From NCBI GenBank assembly GCA_029550525.1, contig JAKPHF010000011.1, positions 1-64,000 of the forward strand: a DNA stretch of 64,000 bases, read 5' to 3'. How positions within the stretch are numbered: the stretch's first letter is position 1; each line of letters opens with the position of its first letter. The notes below the pieces were generated by a model. That model had not been told where the DNA came from and ran no database searches. It saw only the letters and a program-made list of their open reading frames with translations. This DNA is from Planctomycetota bacterium. GTDB lineage: Bacteria; Planctomycetota; Phycisphaerae; UBA1845; PWPN01. The translations under genes and the position numbers were made by a program. This document shows positions 9,591-18,620 of this stretch, piece after piece.

Positions 9591-12500
9591 ATGGACAATC
9601 AGGGCGACAAGCTGTGGCGGACGTTGGAAGAGCTCGTGGACTCGCCCGAGTTCCGCCGAGGCCTCGAAGCGGAGTTCGCCGAGCAGGCGGGTGAATGGCC
9701 CGACACGATCGACCGGCGACGTTTCCTCCAGCTCATGGGCTCGTCGCTGGCCTTGGCCGGGTTGTACGGCTGCTGGCGTCGGCCCGAGCAGCAGGTGTTC
9801 CCTTACGTGAATCCGCCGGAACTGGTAGTACCCGGCAAGCCGTTGACGTATGCGACGGCCATGCCGTTCGGTGGATACGGCATCGGCCTGTTGGCGACCA
9901 GCCATGAGGGCCGTCCCACGAAGCTGGAGGGCAATCCAGACCATCCGGCGAGTCTCGGCGCGACCAACGCGATCGGTCAATCCAGCATTCTCATGCTCTA
10001 CGATCCCGACCGCGCCAACGCCACGACGCATGTCGGCAGCGTCAGTTCCTGGGGCAACTTGCTGAACACGCTACGCCCCTGGCGCGACCACTGGCGAAGT
10101 CGTCAGGGTGCGGGCCTGCATATTCTGACCGAGACCGTCACGTCCCCGTGTCTGGCCGACCAGTTGCGCCGGCTGCGGGAAGCGTTTCCCATGGCTCGCT
10201 GGCACGTGTTCGATCCAATCTCGCGGGACAGTGTTCGCCAGGGAACGCGGCTCGCGTTCGGCGAACCCGCTAACGTGATCTGGCGATTCGATCGAGCAAA
10301 ACGGATCGTGGTGTTGGATTGCGATTTCTTGTTCACGGAGCCGGGGAGCCTTCGTTACGCCCGCGACTTTGCCGATCAACGCCGCGTGAGCATCGGTCGT
10401 CACGAGATGAACCGTTTGTACGTGGCGGAGCCCTCGCCCACGCTGACGGGAGCCACGGCTGACCATCGGTTGGCCGTTCGGGCCGAGGACATCGCCGAGG
10501 TCGCCCGGTTTCTGGCCCGATGCGTGGGGATGGAGATGACCGGCGCTTCCCCGCGGCTCGATGCAGCGCAAATCCGCTGGTGCCAGGCGGCCGCCGACGA
10601 TCTGAAAGCGCATCGAGGAAGCGGCCTGGTGCTCGCCGGCATCGGCCAGCCGCCGGAAGTACACGCGCTCGTTCACCGGTTGAACGTGGTTCTCGGCAAT
10701 GACGCCAACGTCGAGTTCACGGAGCCGGTGGAGGTCCTGCCTGCGGATGGCAATACCGGCATTGTGCCGCTGGTCGAGGCCATGCAGACCGGGCAAGTGG
10801 AAGGCTTGTTCATTCTGGGCGGCAATCCGGCATACACGACCTCGGCTGACCTCAACTTTGCCGATGCGCTGGTGACACTGTCGAAGGCCCGAAGCACCGA
10901 CGGCTCGTTCAAGAACCTGACCGTCCATCTGAGCCAGTACTACAACGAGACTTCCTTCCGGTGCCAATGGCACGTGCCACAAAACCATTGTCTGGAGAGT
11001 TGGAGCGATATTCGCGCGTTTGACGGAACCGTCAGCCTGGTTCAGCCGTTGATCGCTCCGCTTCACCAGTCGAAACAGGATACCGAAGTCATCGAGGCAC
11101 TGCTGGGTGAACTCGATCTGGATGCGTACCAGATTCTCCGCAGGTTCTGGACCGAACAGATCGGCAACCAGGACTTCGAGCGGTTCTGGCGCACCACGCT
11201 GGAGAAGGGCATCATCGAAGACTCGGCGTATAGCCCTCACCGGTTTGAAACGCAAAGTGCCTCCGTCGAGACCGGTCCCGCGACAACTGCGGACCGCATC
11301 GGCGGCAACGAAACGTTCGAGATTGTATTCAAACCGGACTACTGCGTTTGGGACGGCACGTACGCCAACATCGGCTGGCAGCAGGAACTGCCTCGGCCGT
11401 TGACCCAAATCACCTGGGACAACGCGGCCTTGATCAGTCCCGAGGATGCCGAAAGACTCGATCTGACCACCGGTGAGATCGTGGAGCTCGCTTATCGGGG
11501 CGGAAGCGTTCGCGCTCCGATCTACGTCATGCCCGGCCAGGCCCGCGGTTCGATCACTGTCCATCTGGGCTACGGCCGGACGCATGCCGGCGCAACCGGG
11601 ACCGGCGTGGGATTCAACGCCTATGCACTGCGCACGTCGGACGCCCCGTGGTTCGGCCAGGGCTTGCGGATCACCAAGACGGGCCGGCGGCATCGCTTTG
11701 CCGTGACTAGCGCCCATCACACCATGGTCAGCCGTGGCTTCAATGGCCGGGCCGAGCAGGACGTCGTGACCGAGGCGGCTGGAACATCATCACACGGACA
11801 CGACAACCGCCGGCTCATTCGCACGGGCACGCTCGAGCAATTCCGGAAAGACCCCGCCGCGTTCAAACACGAAGAGAAGCTGCTCTCGCTCTATCCGCCG
11901 TTCGAATACGACCATAACCGCTGGGCCATGTCCATCGACCTGAATACTTGCATCGGCTGCGGCGCTTGCGTGGCGGCCTGCCAGGCTGAAAACAACATCC
12001 CGGTGGTCGGCCGGGAGCAGGTGTTGATGTCCCGGGAGATGCAGTGGATCCGCATCGATCATTATTTTCAAGGGCCGCCGGAGAACCCGCGCGTCTATCA
12101 CCAGCCCGTGCCTTGCATGCACTGTGAGAACGCGCCGTGCGAGGTGGTCTGTCCGGTGAACGCCACCGTCCATGATTCGGAGGGCATCAACAACATGGTC
12201 TACAACCGCTGCGTAGGAACCCGATACTGCTCGAACAACTGTCCTTACAAGGTGCGGCGATTCAACTTCCTGCAGTACTCCGACAATGTTCACCCGACGA
12301 TTCAAATGCAGAAGAATCCCAACGTCACCGTGCGCAGCCGAGGCGTGATGGAGAAGTGCACCTACTGCATTCAACGCATTGCGAAGGCTCGCATTGAGGC
12401 CGAAAAGGAAAACCGACCTATCGGCGACGGCGAAGTCGTGACCGCATGCCAACAGGTCTGTCCGGCCCAGGCGATCGTGTTCGGTAACCTGAACGATCCT

Positions 12501-12650
12501 GGCAGCCGTGTGTCGCAGCTCAAGCAATCGCCGCTGGACTACGGCATCCTGACCGAACTGACCACCAAGCCCCGGACGACGTATCTGGCCAAGCTCTGGA
12601 ACCCGAATCCCGCGTTGGTTGACCACGCTCACACAGGACCAGCGGCATGA
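9591..12650 (+). CDS. actB: Alternative Complex III subunit ActB, molybdopterin-like/Fe-S fusion
   Basis: A 1019-residue periplasmic subunit with a twin-arginine signal (RRRFLQLMG around residues 42-50). The first ~750 residues are a molybdopterin oxidoreductase-like fold, which in this family carries no molybdenum cofactor. The C-terminal part is a four-cluster ferredoxin unit starting near residue 787: CIGCGACVAAC, CMHCENAPCEVVCP, a CVGTRYCSNNCP variant and a CTYCIQRI...CQQVCP block. It resembles a fused PsrA plus PsrB. ActB relays electrons from quinol oxidation at ActC/ActF to the cytochrome subunits. The stop overlaps the actC start (ATGA). A formate dehydrogenase or polysulfide reductase role is ruled out by the full actA-F context. 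Confidence 0.93.
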   Translation: MDNQGDKLWRTLEELVDSPEFRRGLEAEFAEQAGEWPDTIDRRRFLQLMGSSLALAGLYGCWRRPEQQVFPYVNPPELVVPGKPLTYATAMPFGGYGIGLLATSHEGRPTKLEGNPDHPASLGATNAIGQSSILMLYDPDRANATTHVGSVSSWGNLLNTLRPWRDHWRSRQGAGLHILTETVTSPCLADQLRRLREAFPMARWHVFDPISRDSVRQGTRLAFGEPANVIWRFDRAKRIVVLDCDFLFTEPGSLRYARDFADQRRVSIGRHEMNRLYVAEPSPTLTGATADHRLAVRAEDIAEVARFLARCVGMEMTGASPRLDAAQIRWCQAAADDLKAHRGSGLVLAGIGQPPEVHALVHRLNVVLGNDANVEFTEPVEVLPADGNTGIVPLVEAMQTGQVEGLFILGGNPAYTTSADLNFADALVTLSKARSTDGSFKNLTVHLSQYYNETSFRCQWHVPQNHCLESWSDIRAFDGTVSLVQPLIAPLHQSKQDTEVIEALLGELDLDAYQILRRFWTEQIGNQDFERFWRTTLEKGIIEDSAYSPHRFETQSASVETGPATTADRIGGNETFEIVFKPDYCVWDGTYANIGWQQELPRPLTQITWDNAALISPEDAERLDLTTGEIVELAYRGGSVRAPIYVMPGQARGSITVHLGYGRTHAGATGTGVGFNAYALRTSDAPWFGQGLRITKTGRRHRFAVTSAHHTMVSRGFNGRAEQDVVTEAAGTSSHGHDNRRLIRTGTLEQFRKDPAAFKHEEKLLSLYPPFEYDHNRWAMSIDLNTCIGCGACVAACQAENNIPVVGREQVLMSREMQWIRIDHYFQGPPENPRVYHQPVPCMHCENAPCEVVCPVNATVHDSEGINNMVYNRCVGTRYCSNNCPYKVRRFNFLQYSDNVHPTIQMQKNPNVTVRSRGVMEKCTYCIQRIAKARIEAEKENRPIGDGEVVTACQQVCPAQAIVFGNLNDPGSRVSQLKQSPLDYGILTELTTKPRTTYLAKLWNPNPALVDHAHTGPAA

Positions 12651-14056
12651 GTACCGAGCAGCAGGAGGCCATTCGCAAAACCACTGCCGTTCTAGGCGGC
12701 CGGCACACTTCCGCCTCCGTCACCGACAAGATCGGCTCGACGGTTCTCGTGCGCCCGATCAAGCCGGGATGGCTTGTCGGCTTCGGCATCGGCTTCCTGC
12801 TGACCATGGTCCTGCTGTTTGCCGTCACCTGGCTGTTCATCAAGGGAGTGGGGATCTGGGGGATCAATATTCCTGTCGCGTGGGGCTTTGCCATCATCAA
12901 CTTCGTCTGGTGGATCGGGATCGGCCACGCAGGCACGTTCATCTCAGCGTTCCTTCTGCTCATGCGGCAGGATTGGCGAACCTCCATCAACCGTTTCGCT
13001 GAGGCCATGACGCTCTTTGCCGTCGCGTGCGCCGGCATGATGCCGCTGTTGCATCTGGGGCGGCCTTACTATTTCTACTGGCTCCTGCCGTACCCGAACA
13101 CCATGGCGATGTGGCCGCAGTTCCGCAGCCCGCTGGTCTGGGACGTGTTCGCCGTCGGCACGTACGCCACGGTGTCGCTCGTCTTTTGGTACATGGGGCT
13201 GGTCCCGGACCTCGCCACATTCCGCGACCGCGCTCGCGGCCGCGTGGCTCGAGCGGTCTATGGCGTCTTCGCCCTGGGCTGGCGCAACAGCGTGCGCCAT
13301 TGGCACCGATACCGCATGGCGTACCTGCTCCTAGCCGGACTGGCCACACCGCTGGTCATCTCCGTGCATAGCGTGGTGGGACTCGACTTCGCTTCCGCCA
13401 TCCTGCCCGGATGGCACTCGACCATCTTCCCGCCGTACTTCGTCGGTGGGGCGATCTTCTCAGGTTTCGCCATGGTGTTGACGCTCGCGATCCCGCTCCG
13501 TTGGGCGTACAGGCTCCAGGACATGATCACGCTGCGGCACCTGGACAACTGCGCCAAGCTCATGCTGGTGACCGGCCTGATCGTCGCCTACGGCTATGTC
13601 ATGGAGACGTTCATGGCCTGGTATAGCGGCAACCCCTATGAGCGTTACGTGGTGGTCAACCGAGCCCTCGGCGTCTACGCTCCGTTCTACTGGATCATGA
13701 TCGTCTGCAACGTCCTGATCACCCAACTATTGTGGTTTCGCCGGATCCGTCGAAGCACCATCCCACTGCTGATCGTTTCGCTGTTGATCAACGTGGGCAT
13801 GTGGATGGAACGCTTTGTTATCATCGTGACCAGTCTCCAGCGGGATTTCCTGCCCTCCAGTTGGAATGTGTATGCACCGACCGTCTGGGATTGGCTGATC
13901 TTCACCGGCTCCATCGGGCTGTTCATCACTTTGTTCTATCTCTTCATCCGTGTGCTGCCGGCGATCGCCATGTTCGAGATGAGGGAACTGGTGCACGAGG
14001 CCGACCGGACTGCACCGGCTCCGGCACGGGTTTGGGCCGAGAACCACGATGCCTGA
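12647..14056 (+). CDS. actC: Alternative Complex III subunit ActC, NrfD-like quinol-binding membrane protein
   Basis: A 469-residue polytopic protein of the NrfD/PsrC family, with about ten hydrophobic helices, for example the segments at residues 45-70, 84-106 and 123-141. The motif WWIGIGHAGTFISAFLLL is typical of ActC. NrfD-type subunits bind menaquinol at the periplasmic side and may carry a proton path. It overlaps actB by ATGA and actD by 8 bp, so the genes are translationally coupled. The length is normal for ActC. Together with the paralogous ActF it forms the membrane core of the complex. Confidence 0.92.
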   Translation: MSTEQQEAIRKTTAVLGGRHTSASVTDKIGSTVLVRPIKPGWLVGFGIGFLLTMVLLFAVTWLFIKGVGIWGINIPVAWGFAIINFVWWIGIGHAGTFISAFLLLMRQDWRTSINRFAEAMTLFAVACAGMMPLLHLGRPYYFYWLLPYPNTMAMWPQFRSPLVWDVFAVGTYATVSLVFWYMGLVPDLATFRDRARGRVARAVYGVFALGWRNSVRHWHRYRMAYLLLAGLATPLVISVHSVVGLDFASAILPGWHSTIFPPYFVGGAIFSGFAMVLTLAIPLRWAYRLQDMITLRHLDNCAKLMLVTGLIVAYGYVMETFMAWYSGNPYERYVVVNRALGVYAPFYWIMIVCNVLITQLLWFRRIRRSTIPLLIVSLLINVGMWMERFVIIVTSLQRDFLPSSWNVYAPTVWDWLIFTGSIGLFITLFYLFIRVLPAIAMFEMRELVHEADRTAPAPARVWAENHDA

Positions 14057-14588
14057 GGAAAGAACAAGCTTCGGATTGATGGCCGAATTCGAGTCGCCCG
14101 AGGCGCTGCTCGAAGCAGTGCGACAAACCCGTGCGGCCGGCTACCGTCGCTTCGACGCATACACCCCGTTCCCTGACGACGAACTCATCGAAGCCATGGA
14201 ATTGGGCTCCACGCTGATTCCTCCGCCGGTATTGCTGGGCGGTATGCTCGGTGGCGCGGGCGGCTTCTTCATGATGTGGTTCGCCAATGTGGTCCACTAT
14301 CCCCTCAACGTGGGCGGACGTCCTCTGAACAGTTGGCCGGCTTTCGTCCCCATCACATTCGAGTTGACCGTGCTTTTGGCGGCGCTGACGGCCTTCGGCG
14401 TCATGCTGGTGCTGAACAAGCTGCCCATGCCGTACCATCCGGTCTTCAACGTTCCGGATTTCGAGCGTGCCAGCGCCGATCGGTTCTTTCTGTGCATTGA
14501 AGCCAGCGACGCGAAGTTCGATCTTTCCGCAACCCGTGCGTTCCTGAACACGCTTCATCCCCGACTGGTCCTGGAGGTGCCGCCATGA
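14049..14588 (+). CDS. actD: Alternative Complex III subunit ActD (DUF3341)
   Basis: A 179-residue protein of the DUF3341 family. The N-terminal soluble part (MAEFESPEALLEAVRQTRAA, then YRRFDAYTPFPDDEL) is diagnostic. Two membrane helices follow, near residues 58-84 and 98-122. ActD is a structural membrane subunit of Alternative Complex III with no cofactor. It starts inside the end of actC (8 bp overlap) and overlaps actE by 4 bp. Length and position are canonical. Confidence 0.92.
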   Translation: MPEERTSFGLMAEFESPEALLEAVRQTRAAGYRRFDAYTPFPDDELIEAMELGSTLIPPPVLLGGMLGGAGGFFMMWFANVVHYPLNVGGRPLNSWPAFVPITFELTVLLAALTAFGVMLVLNKLPMPYHPVFNVPDFERASADRFFLCIEASDAKFDLSATRAFLNTLHPRLVLEVPP

Positions 14589-15160
14589 TGCTGCCTCGGA
14601 CCGGTCCGGCGTTATTGCTGTGCGCCCTCGCGTGCGCAGGCTGCGATCAGATGTACGAGCAGCCGCGGAACGACCCGCTCGAGCCGAACCCTTTTTTCAT
14701 CGACGGCATGTCGGCTCGTCCGATCGTCCCGGGCACGGTGGCCCGCGGACATGCCCGGCTCGACGAGCACTTGTACCAGGGAACGGTCGAGGGCAAGCCC
14801 GCCGAAATCTTCCCGTTCGCGATCACTGTCGCCGACCTCGACCGCGGGCGCGAGCGGTTCAACATCTACTGCTCGCCTTGTCACGGGGCGTTGGGCGATG
14901 GTGACGGCATGATCGTGCAACGTGGGTTCACTCGGCCGCCGTCGTACCATCTGGACCGGTTGCGAGCCGCGCCCGTCGGCCATTTCTACCAGGTCATGAC
15001 CAACGGATGGGGGGCCATGTACAGCTACGCCGAGCGCGTGACGCCGGAAGACCGTTGGCGGATCATCGCTTATATTCGAGCCCTGCAACTCAGTCAGCAC
15101 GTGCCCGCAGACCAACTCGCCGCCGAGGACATCCGCAGACTTCGGGAGGCCTCGCCATGA
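14585..15160 (+). CDS. actE: Alternative Complex III subunit ActE, monoheme cytochrome c lipoprotein
   Basis: A 191-residue lipoprotein with signal peptide and lipobox ending at Cys20 (ALACAGC). One heme c site, CSPCH at residues 96-100, is followed by GALGDGDGMIVQRGF. A Met in GWGAMYSYA near residue 145 is a plausible axial ligand. The segment IDGMSARPIVPGTVARG is typical of ActE. It accepts electrons within the complex and is the likely exit towards the oxidase, whose CoxB has its own heme c domain. It overlaps both actD and actF by 4 bp. Confidence 0.92.
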   Translation: MMLPRTGPALLLCALACAGCDQMYEQPRNDPLEPNPFFIDGMSARPIVPGTVARGHARLDEHLYQGTVEGKPAEIFPFAITVADLDRGRERFNIYCSPCHGALGDGDGMIVQRGFTRPPSYHLDRLRAAPVGHFYQVMTNGWGAMYSYAERVTPEDRWRIIAYIRALQLSQHVPADQLAAEDIRRLREASP

Positions 15161-16308
15161 AGCGAACCGAACTGCCTCCGTCGCTGGCGCGAGTGTTGAA
15201 ACCCTCGCTGATCGTGGGAGCCGGCGCGTTGCTCGCGTGCGCGGTCGGTGGCATTGTGAATGCTCGCCGGTTCTTCGAGTCGTATCTGGCGGCGTACCTG
15301 CTGTTCCTCGGCATCGCGCTCGGCAGCAACGCCATGCTCATGGTGCATCAGTTGGTGGGCGGAAACTGGGGTCGACTCGTTCGCCGGCTCCAGGAGGCGG
15401 CGGCCGCCAGTCTGCCGCTCATGGCTTTGCTCTTTATCCCGATTCTGTTCGGCTTGCCCGACTTGTACCCCTGGGCCGATTCACGCCATGCCGGCGATCC
15501 ATTGTTTCAACTGCGCCGGCCCTATCTGAACCCGCCGTTCTTCCTGGCCCGGGCCGCTGTGTACTTTGCGATCTGGATCGTCGCTGCCTGGCTCATGCGC
15601 CGGTGGGCGAACCACTACGAGGAGAACGGACAAACCCGTTACTACACGCGTCTCCAACGGCTCAGCGCGGGTGGACTCGTGTTGTATGTGTTCACCGTTT
15701 CGTTTGCCGCCGTCGATTGGATCATGTCCCGGGAGCCGCAGTGGTTCTCGACCATCATCGGCTTTCTTGTGGTCGCCGGACAGGCCCTGTCGGGGATGGC
15801 CGCGGTGGTGTTGCTCCTGGCGCTGGTCGTTCGCGAGGAGCCTCTGGCCGGCGCCGCCAGTCGCCAGGACTTCAACGATCTGGGGAACATCCTGCTTACG
15901 CTGGTCATCCTCTTCTCCTACATGGCCTTCGTGCAGTTCCTGATTCAATGGTACGGCAACACACAGGAGGACATTGCCTACTATGTGCCGCGAATGCGGG
16001 GCGGCTGGGCCTGGGTGGGAGCGATGCTGATCGTCTTCCACTTCTTCGTCCCGTTCTTCCTCCTGCTGGTTCGTTTCAACAAGCGACGCGTTCGGATCCT
16101 CGGCGCGATTTGCGCCTTGTTGCTGTTCATGCGTCTCGTGGACAACGTCTGGCTGATCGTTCCCTCGGGGCAGGGGACGGTTCACTGGACGCTCATCGCC
16201 TCGGTACTCGGAATCGGCGGCGTATGGCTGGCGACGTTCCTATATCTCCTGGGGACTCGCCCGCTCTTGGCGCAGCGCGATCCCGCCATGGTCGAGGATG
16301 GTTCATGA
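15157..16308 (+). CDS. actF: Alternative Complex III subunit ActF
   Basis: A 383-residue polytopic membrane protein with about ten helices, paralogous to ActC. Visible features include the first helix from about residue 14, a RRPYLNPPFFLARAAVYFAI loop-helix and a YVPRMRGGWAWVG block common in ActF. It forms half of the membrane core. The start ATG 15157 overlaps the actE stop (ATGA), and its own stop overlaps the next small gene in the same way. A longer reading from 15007 would lie inside actE and is not used. Confidence 0.9.
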   Translation: MKRTELPPSLARVLKPSLIVGAGALLACAVGGIVNARRFFESYLAAYLLFLGIALGSNAMLMVHQLVGGNWGRLVRRLQEAAAASLPLMALLFIPILFGLPDLYPWADSRHAGDPLFQLRRPYLNPPFFLARAAVYFAIWIVAAWLMRRWANHYEENGQTRYYTRLQRLSAGGLVLYVFTVSFAAVDWIMSREPQWFSTIIGFLVVAGQALSGMAAVVLLLALVVREEPLAGAASRQDFNDLGNILLTLVILFSYMAFVQFLIQWYGNTQEDIAYYVPRMRGGWAWVGAMLIVFHFFVPFFLLLVRFNKRRVRILGAICALLLFMRLVDNVWLIVPSGQGTVHWTLIASVLGIGGVWLATFLYLLGTRPLLAQRDPAMVEDGS

Positions 16309-16781
16309 GTCGAGACTCTGCGTCCCAAGTTCCGGAACCAACCACTCAGGCCGGCGCTCGCCACGCCCACGAGACGACTGACGTGTCCGGTTACGGCGTG
16401 TTGATCTTCGCTATCGTGTTCGTGTCGGGACTTGGCATGACGAGCCTGTTCCTGGTGTGGCTGCTGGCACGACTCGCTCAGGGGACGCCCGCCGAGCCGG
16501 CATCCGCACTGGCGACGCGCCTGGCTCCGCCCGGCCCACGGCTCCAGGCGTCGATCGTGCATCCGACGACGCCGGCCGAGGATCTGGCCCGGTTGCAGCA
16601 GCGAGAACGCTATCGGCTCCAGTCTTACGGATGGGTCGATCGGGACAAGCAGATCGCGCACATACCCATCGAGCGGGCGATGAGCATTTATCTCGAAAAA
16701 GGTGCTCCGCCGGAAGGACTTGGGCTTGCGATGCCTGACGACGCATCAAACTCGTCCGCGGCGACGGGAGGTGGGCCATGA
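16305..16781 (+). CDS. Small membrane protein linked to the act/cox operon
   Basis: A 158-residue protein with one membrane helix (YGVLIFAIVFVSGLGMTSLF, about residues 29-48) and a soluble C-terminal part ending in LQSYGWVDRDKQIAHIPI, then ERAMSIYLEKG. A tail of this style (SYGW-D...I-PI-RAM) recurs, to my knowledge, in unnamed proteins next to ActF and SCO genes in other phyla, so it may be a conserved accessory of Alternative Complex III or oxidase assembly. That is an inference. It is coupled by ATGA overlaps to actF upstream and to the SCO gene downstream, which means it is made with both complexes. It has no heme or metal motif. Confidence 0.8.
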   Translation: MSRDSASQVPEPTTQAGARHAHETTDVSGYGVLIFAIVFVSGLGMTSLFLVWLLARLAQGTPAEPASALATRLAPPGPRLQASIVHPTTPAEDLARLQQRERYRLQSYGWVDRDKQIAHIPIERAMSIYLEKGAPPEGLGLAMPDDASNSSAATGGGP

Positions 16782-17650
16782 TCTCCGGAAGGGTGGTCCG
16801 GATCTTGCAAGCAGGGGGATGCGTCGCCGCTCTGGCCGCGACCACGGCATGGGCTCAGACCCAGCCGGCCATCCTCAATGAAATCGGCATCGATCAGAAA
16901 CTCGGCGCCCAATTGCCGCTGGAACTGGAGTTCCGCGATTCGAACGGGAACGCCGTTCGCCTGGGGCAGTTCTTTGATGGACGCAAGCCGGCCATCCTGA
17001 CGCTCGTCTACTACCAGTGCCCGATGCTCTGCACGCTGGCCCTCAACGACACGGTCCGCGCATTGAAAGAGATCCCTCAGACCATCGGTGAAGACTTCGA
17101 TGTGATCACCGTCAGCTTCCACCCGCACGAAACCCCCGGACTGGCCGCAGCCAAGAAACGCAACTACGTGCAAGCCTACGGGCGTGAGTCGGCCGAAAAG
17201 GGCTGGCATTTTCTGGTCGGCGACGAGACCGCCATCAACCGGCTCACAAGGACGGTCGGCTTTCGGTATCGCTGGGACGAGAACACCAACCAGTATGCTC
17301 ATCCGACCGGCCTGATCGTCCTGACGCCCACCGGAGCCGTGGCCCGCTACTTCTTCGGCATCGGCTACGATCCCAAGGACGTTCGGCTATCGCTGGTCGA
17401 AGCCTCGCAGCGCAAGATCGGCTCTTTCACCGATTACTTGCTCTTGTCCTGCTATCACTTCGATCCCAACCAGGGCAAGTACACCTGGGCCGTCATGAGC
17501 ACCGTTCGGGCGGGCGGGGTCATGACGCTCGCCGGCTTGGGAACGCTGATTGTTTTTCTGCTGCGTCGCGAGCGAAAGCAGGGCGCGTCGCCTGTTGCCG
17601 AAACGGATACGGCACCGTCGCCGGCTGGACATCGATCCGATGATCGCTGA
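16778..17650 (+). CDS. SCO1/SenC copper chaperone for cytochrome oxidase
   Basis: A 290-residue protein with a signal peptide (AALAATTAWAQ), a thioredoxin-like SCO domain and a C-terminal membrane helix (MTLAGLGTLIVFLL). The copper site is present: CPMLC at residues 81-85 and a conserved His in YAHPTGLIVLTP. SCO proteins deliver copper to, or reduce the thiols of, the CuA centre of oxidase subunit II. The next gene, coxB, contains that centre and starts 11 bp before the stop of this gene. The C-terminal anchor is a variant also seen in SCO genes of other Alternative Complex III operons. Confidence 0.9.
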   Translation: MISGRVVRILQAGGCVAALAATTAWAQTQPAILNEIGIDQKLGAQLPLELEFRDSNGNAVRLGQFFDGRKPAILTLVYYQCPMLCTLALNDTVRALKEIPQTIGEDFDVITVSFHPHETPGLAAAKKRNYVQAYGRESAEKGWHFLVGDETAINRLTRTVGFRYRWDENTNQYAHPTGLIVLTPTGAVARYFFGIGYDPKDVRLSLVEASQRKIGSFTDYLLLSCYHFDPNQGKYTWAVMSTVRAGGVMTLAGLGTLIVFLLRRERKQGASPVAETDTAPSPAGHRSDDR

Positions 17651-18620
17651 GTTTCGACTGTTCCCCGAAAGCGCGTCATCCATCTCCAGTCAGGTGGACC
17701 ATCTTTTTTTCTACCTCGTGGCGGTCACCGGCTTTTTCGTTCTGCTCATCTTCGTACTCATCCTGTACTTCGCGATTCGTTATCGCCGAACCCGTGCCGG
17801 TACGTGCCCGCCCGTCGCCAGCAGCAATCGGCTGGAGCTCACGTGGACGGTCATCCCGTTGATGCTCGCTTTGACCATGTTCTTCTGGGGGGCTCGTCTC
17901 TATGTTCGCATGTTCGATCCTCCCGCCGATGCCATGGATGTGTACGTCATCGGACGGCAATGGATGTGGAAGATTCAGCATCCCGAAGGCCGCCGCGAGA
18001 TCAACGAGTTGCACGTCCCCCTGGGCCGTCCGGTCAAGCTCATCATGTCGTCGCAGGACGTGATCCACAGCTTCTACGTGCCCGCCTTTCGGATCAAGCA
18101 CGACGTGATTCCAGGCCGGTACAGCGTTCTGTGGTTCGAGGCGACCAAGCTTGGAACGTTCGATTTGTTTTGCGCCGAGTATTGCGGCACCAATCACTCC
18201 AGGATGACCGGCAAGGTCGTGGTCATGCCGCCCGCCGATTACGAGGCCTGGCTGGCGGGAACCGTTCCCGACGAATCGCCGGCCCGGGCGGGAGCCGAAC
18301 TCTTCCGAAGCCTGGGCTGTGCGACCTGCCACGGTCAGCAAGCGCCTACTCTCGCCGGGCTGTACAACCGCCAGGTGCAACTGGCCGACGGTTCGACCGT
18401 GCTGGCCGACACGAACTATCTCCGCGAAAGCATCATGGATTCGACGGCCAAAATCGTGGCCGGTTTCGCTCCGGTCATGCCCAGCTATCGCGGCCAGCTC
18501 AGCGAGGAGCAGTTGATTCAACTGATCGAGTACATCAAGTCGCTCCAGGACGCGGAGCAGGCGCCGGTACATCGGCCCGCCATTCAGACCGAGCCGCGGC
18601 CGTCACGGAGGCTGCCATGA
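17640..18620 (+). CDS. coxB: Cytochrome c oxidase subunit II with fused cytochrome c (caa3 type)
   Basis: A 326-residue subunit II. Two membrane helices (about residues 21-47 and 65-88) precede the cupredoxin domain with the CuA ligands in [12 protein letters not shown] and the upstream [11 protein letters not shown] cytochrome c domain is fused at the C-terminus, with heme site CATCH at 227-231 and a Met in VMPSYRG as likely sixth ligand. The fusion defines a caa3 oxidase that can take electrons directly from Alternative Complex III. ATG 17640 overlaps the SCO gene by 11 bp; the stop overlaps coxA (ATGA). Confidence 0.93.
   Translation: MIAEFRLFPESASSISSQVDHLFFYLVAVTGFFVLLIFVLILYFAIRYRRTRAGTCPPVASSNRLELTWTVIPLMLALTMFFWGARLYVRMFDPPADAMDVYVIGRQWMWKIQHPEGRREINELHVPLGRPVKLIMSSQDVIHSFYVPAFRIKHDVIPGRYSVLWFEATKLGTFDLFCAEYCGTNHSRMTGKVVVMPPADYEAWLAGTVPDESPARAGAELFRSLGCATCHGQQAPTLAGLYNRQVQLADGSTVLADTNYLRESIMDSTAKIVAGFAPVMPSYRGQLSEEQLIQLIEYIKSLQDAEQAPVHRPAIQTEPRPSRRLP

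Noticed and set aside
9591..12650. Formate dehydrogenase or polysulfide reductase catalytic subunit
   Set aside because: The molybdopterin-like and Fe-S fusion sits in a complete actA-F operon, so ActB is the right call.
15237..16781. Long frame through actF into the small membrane gene
   Set aside because: Only the part from 16305 looks like protein; the first part is actF read out of frame.
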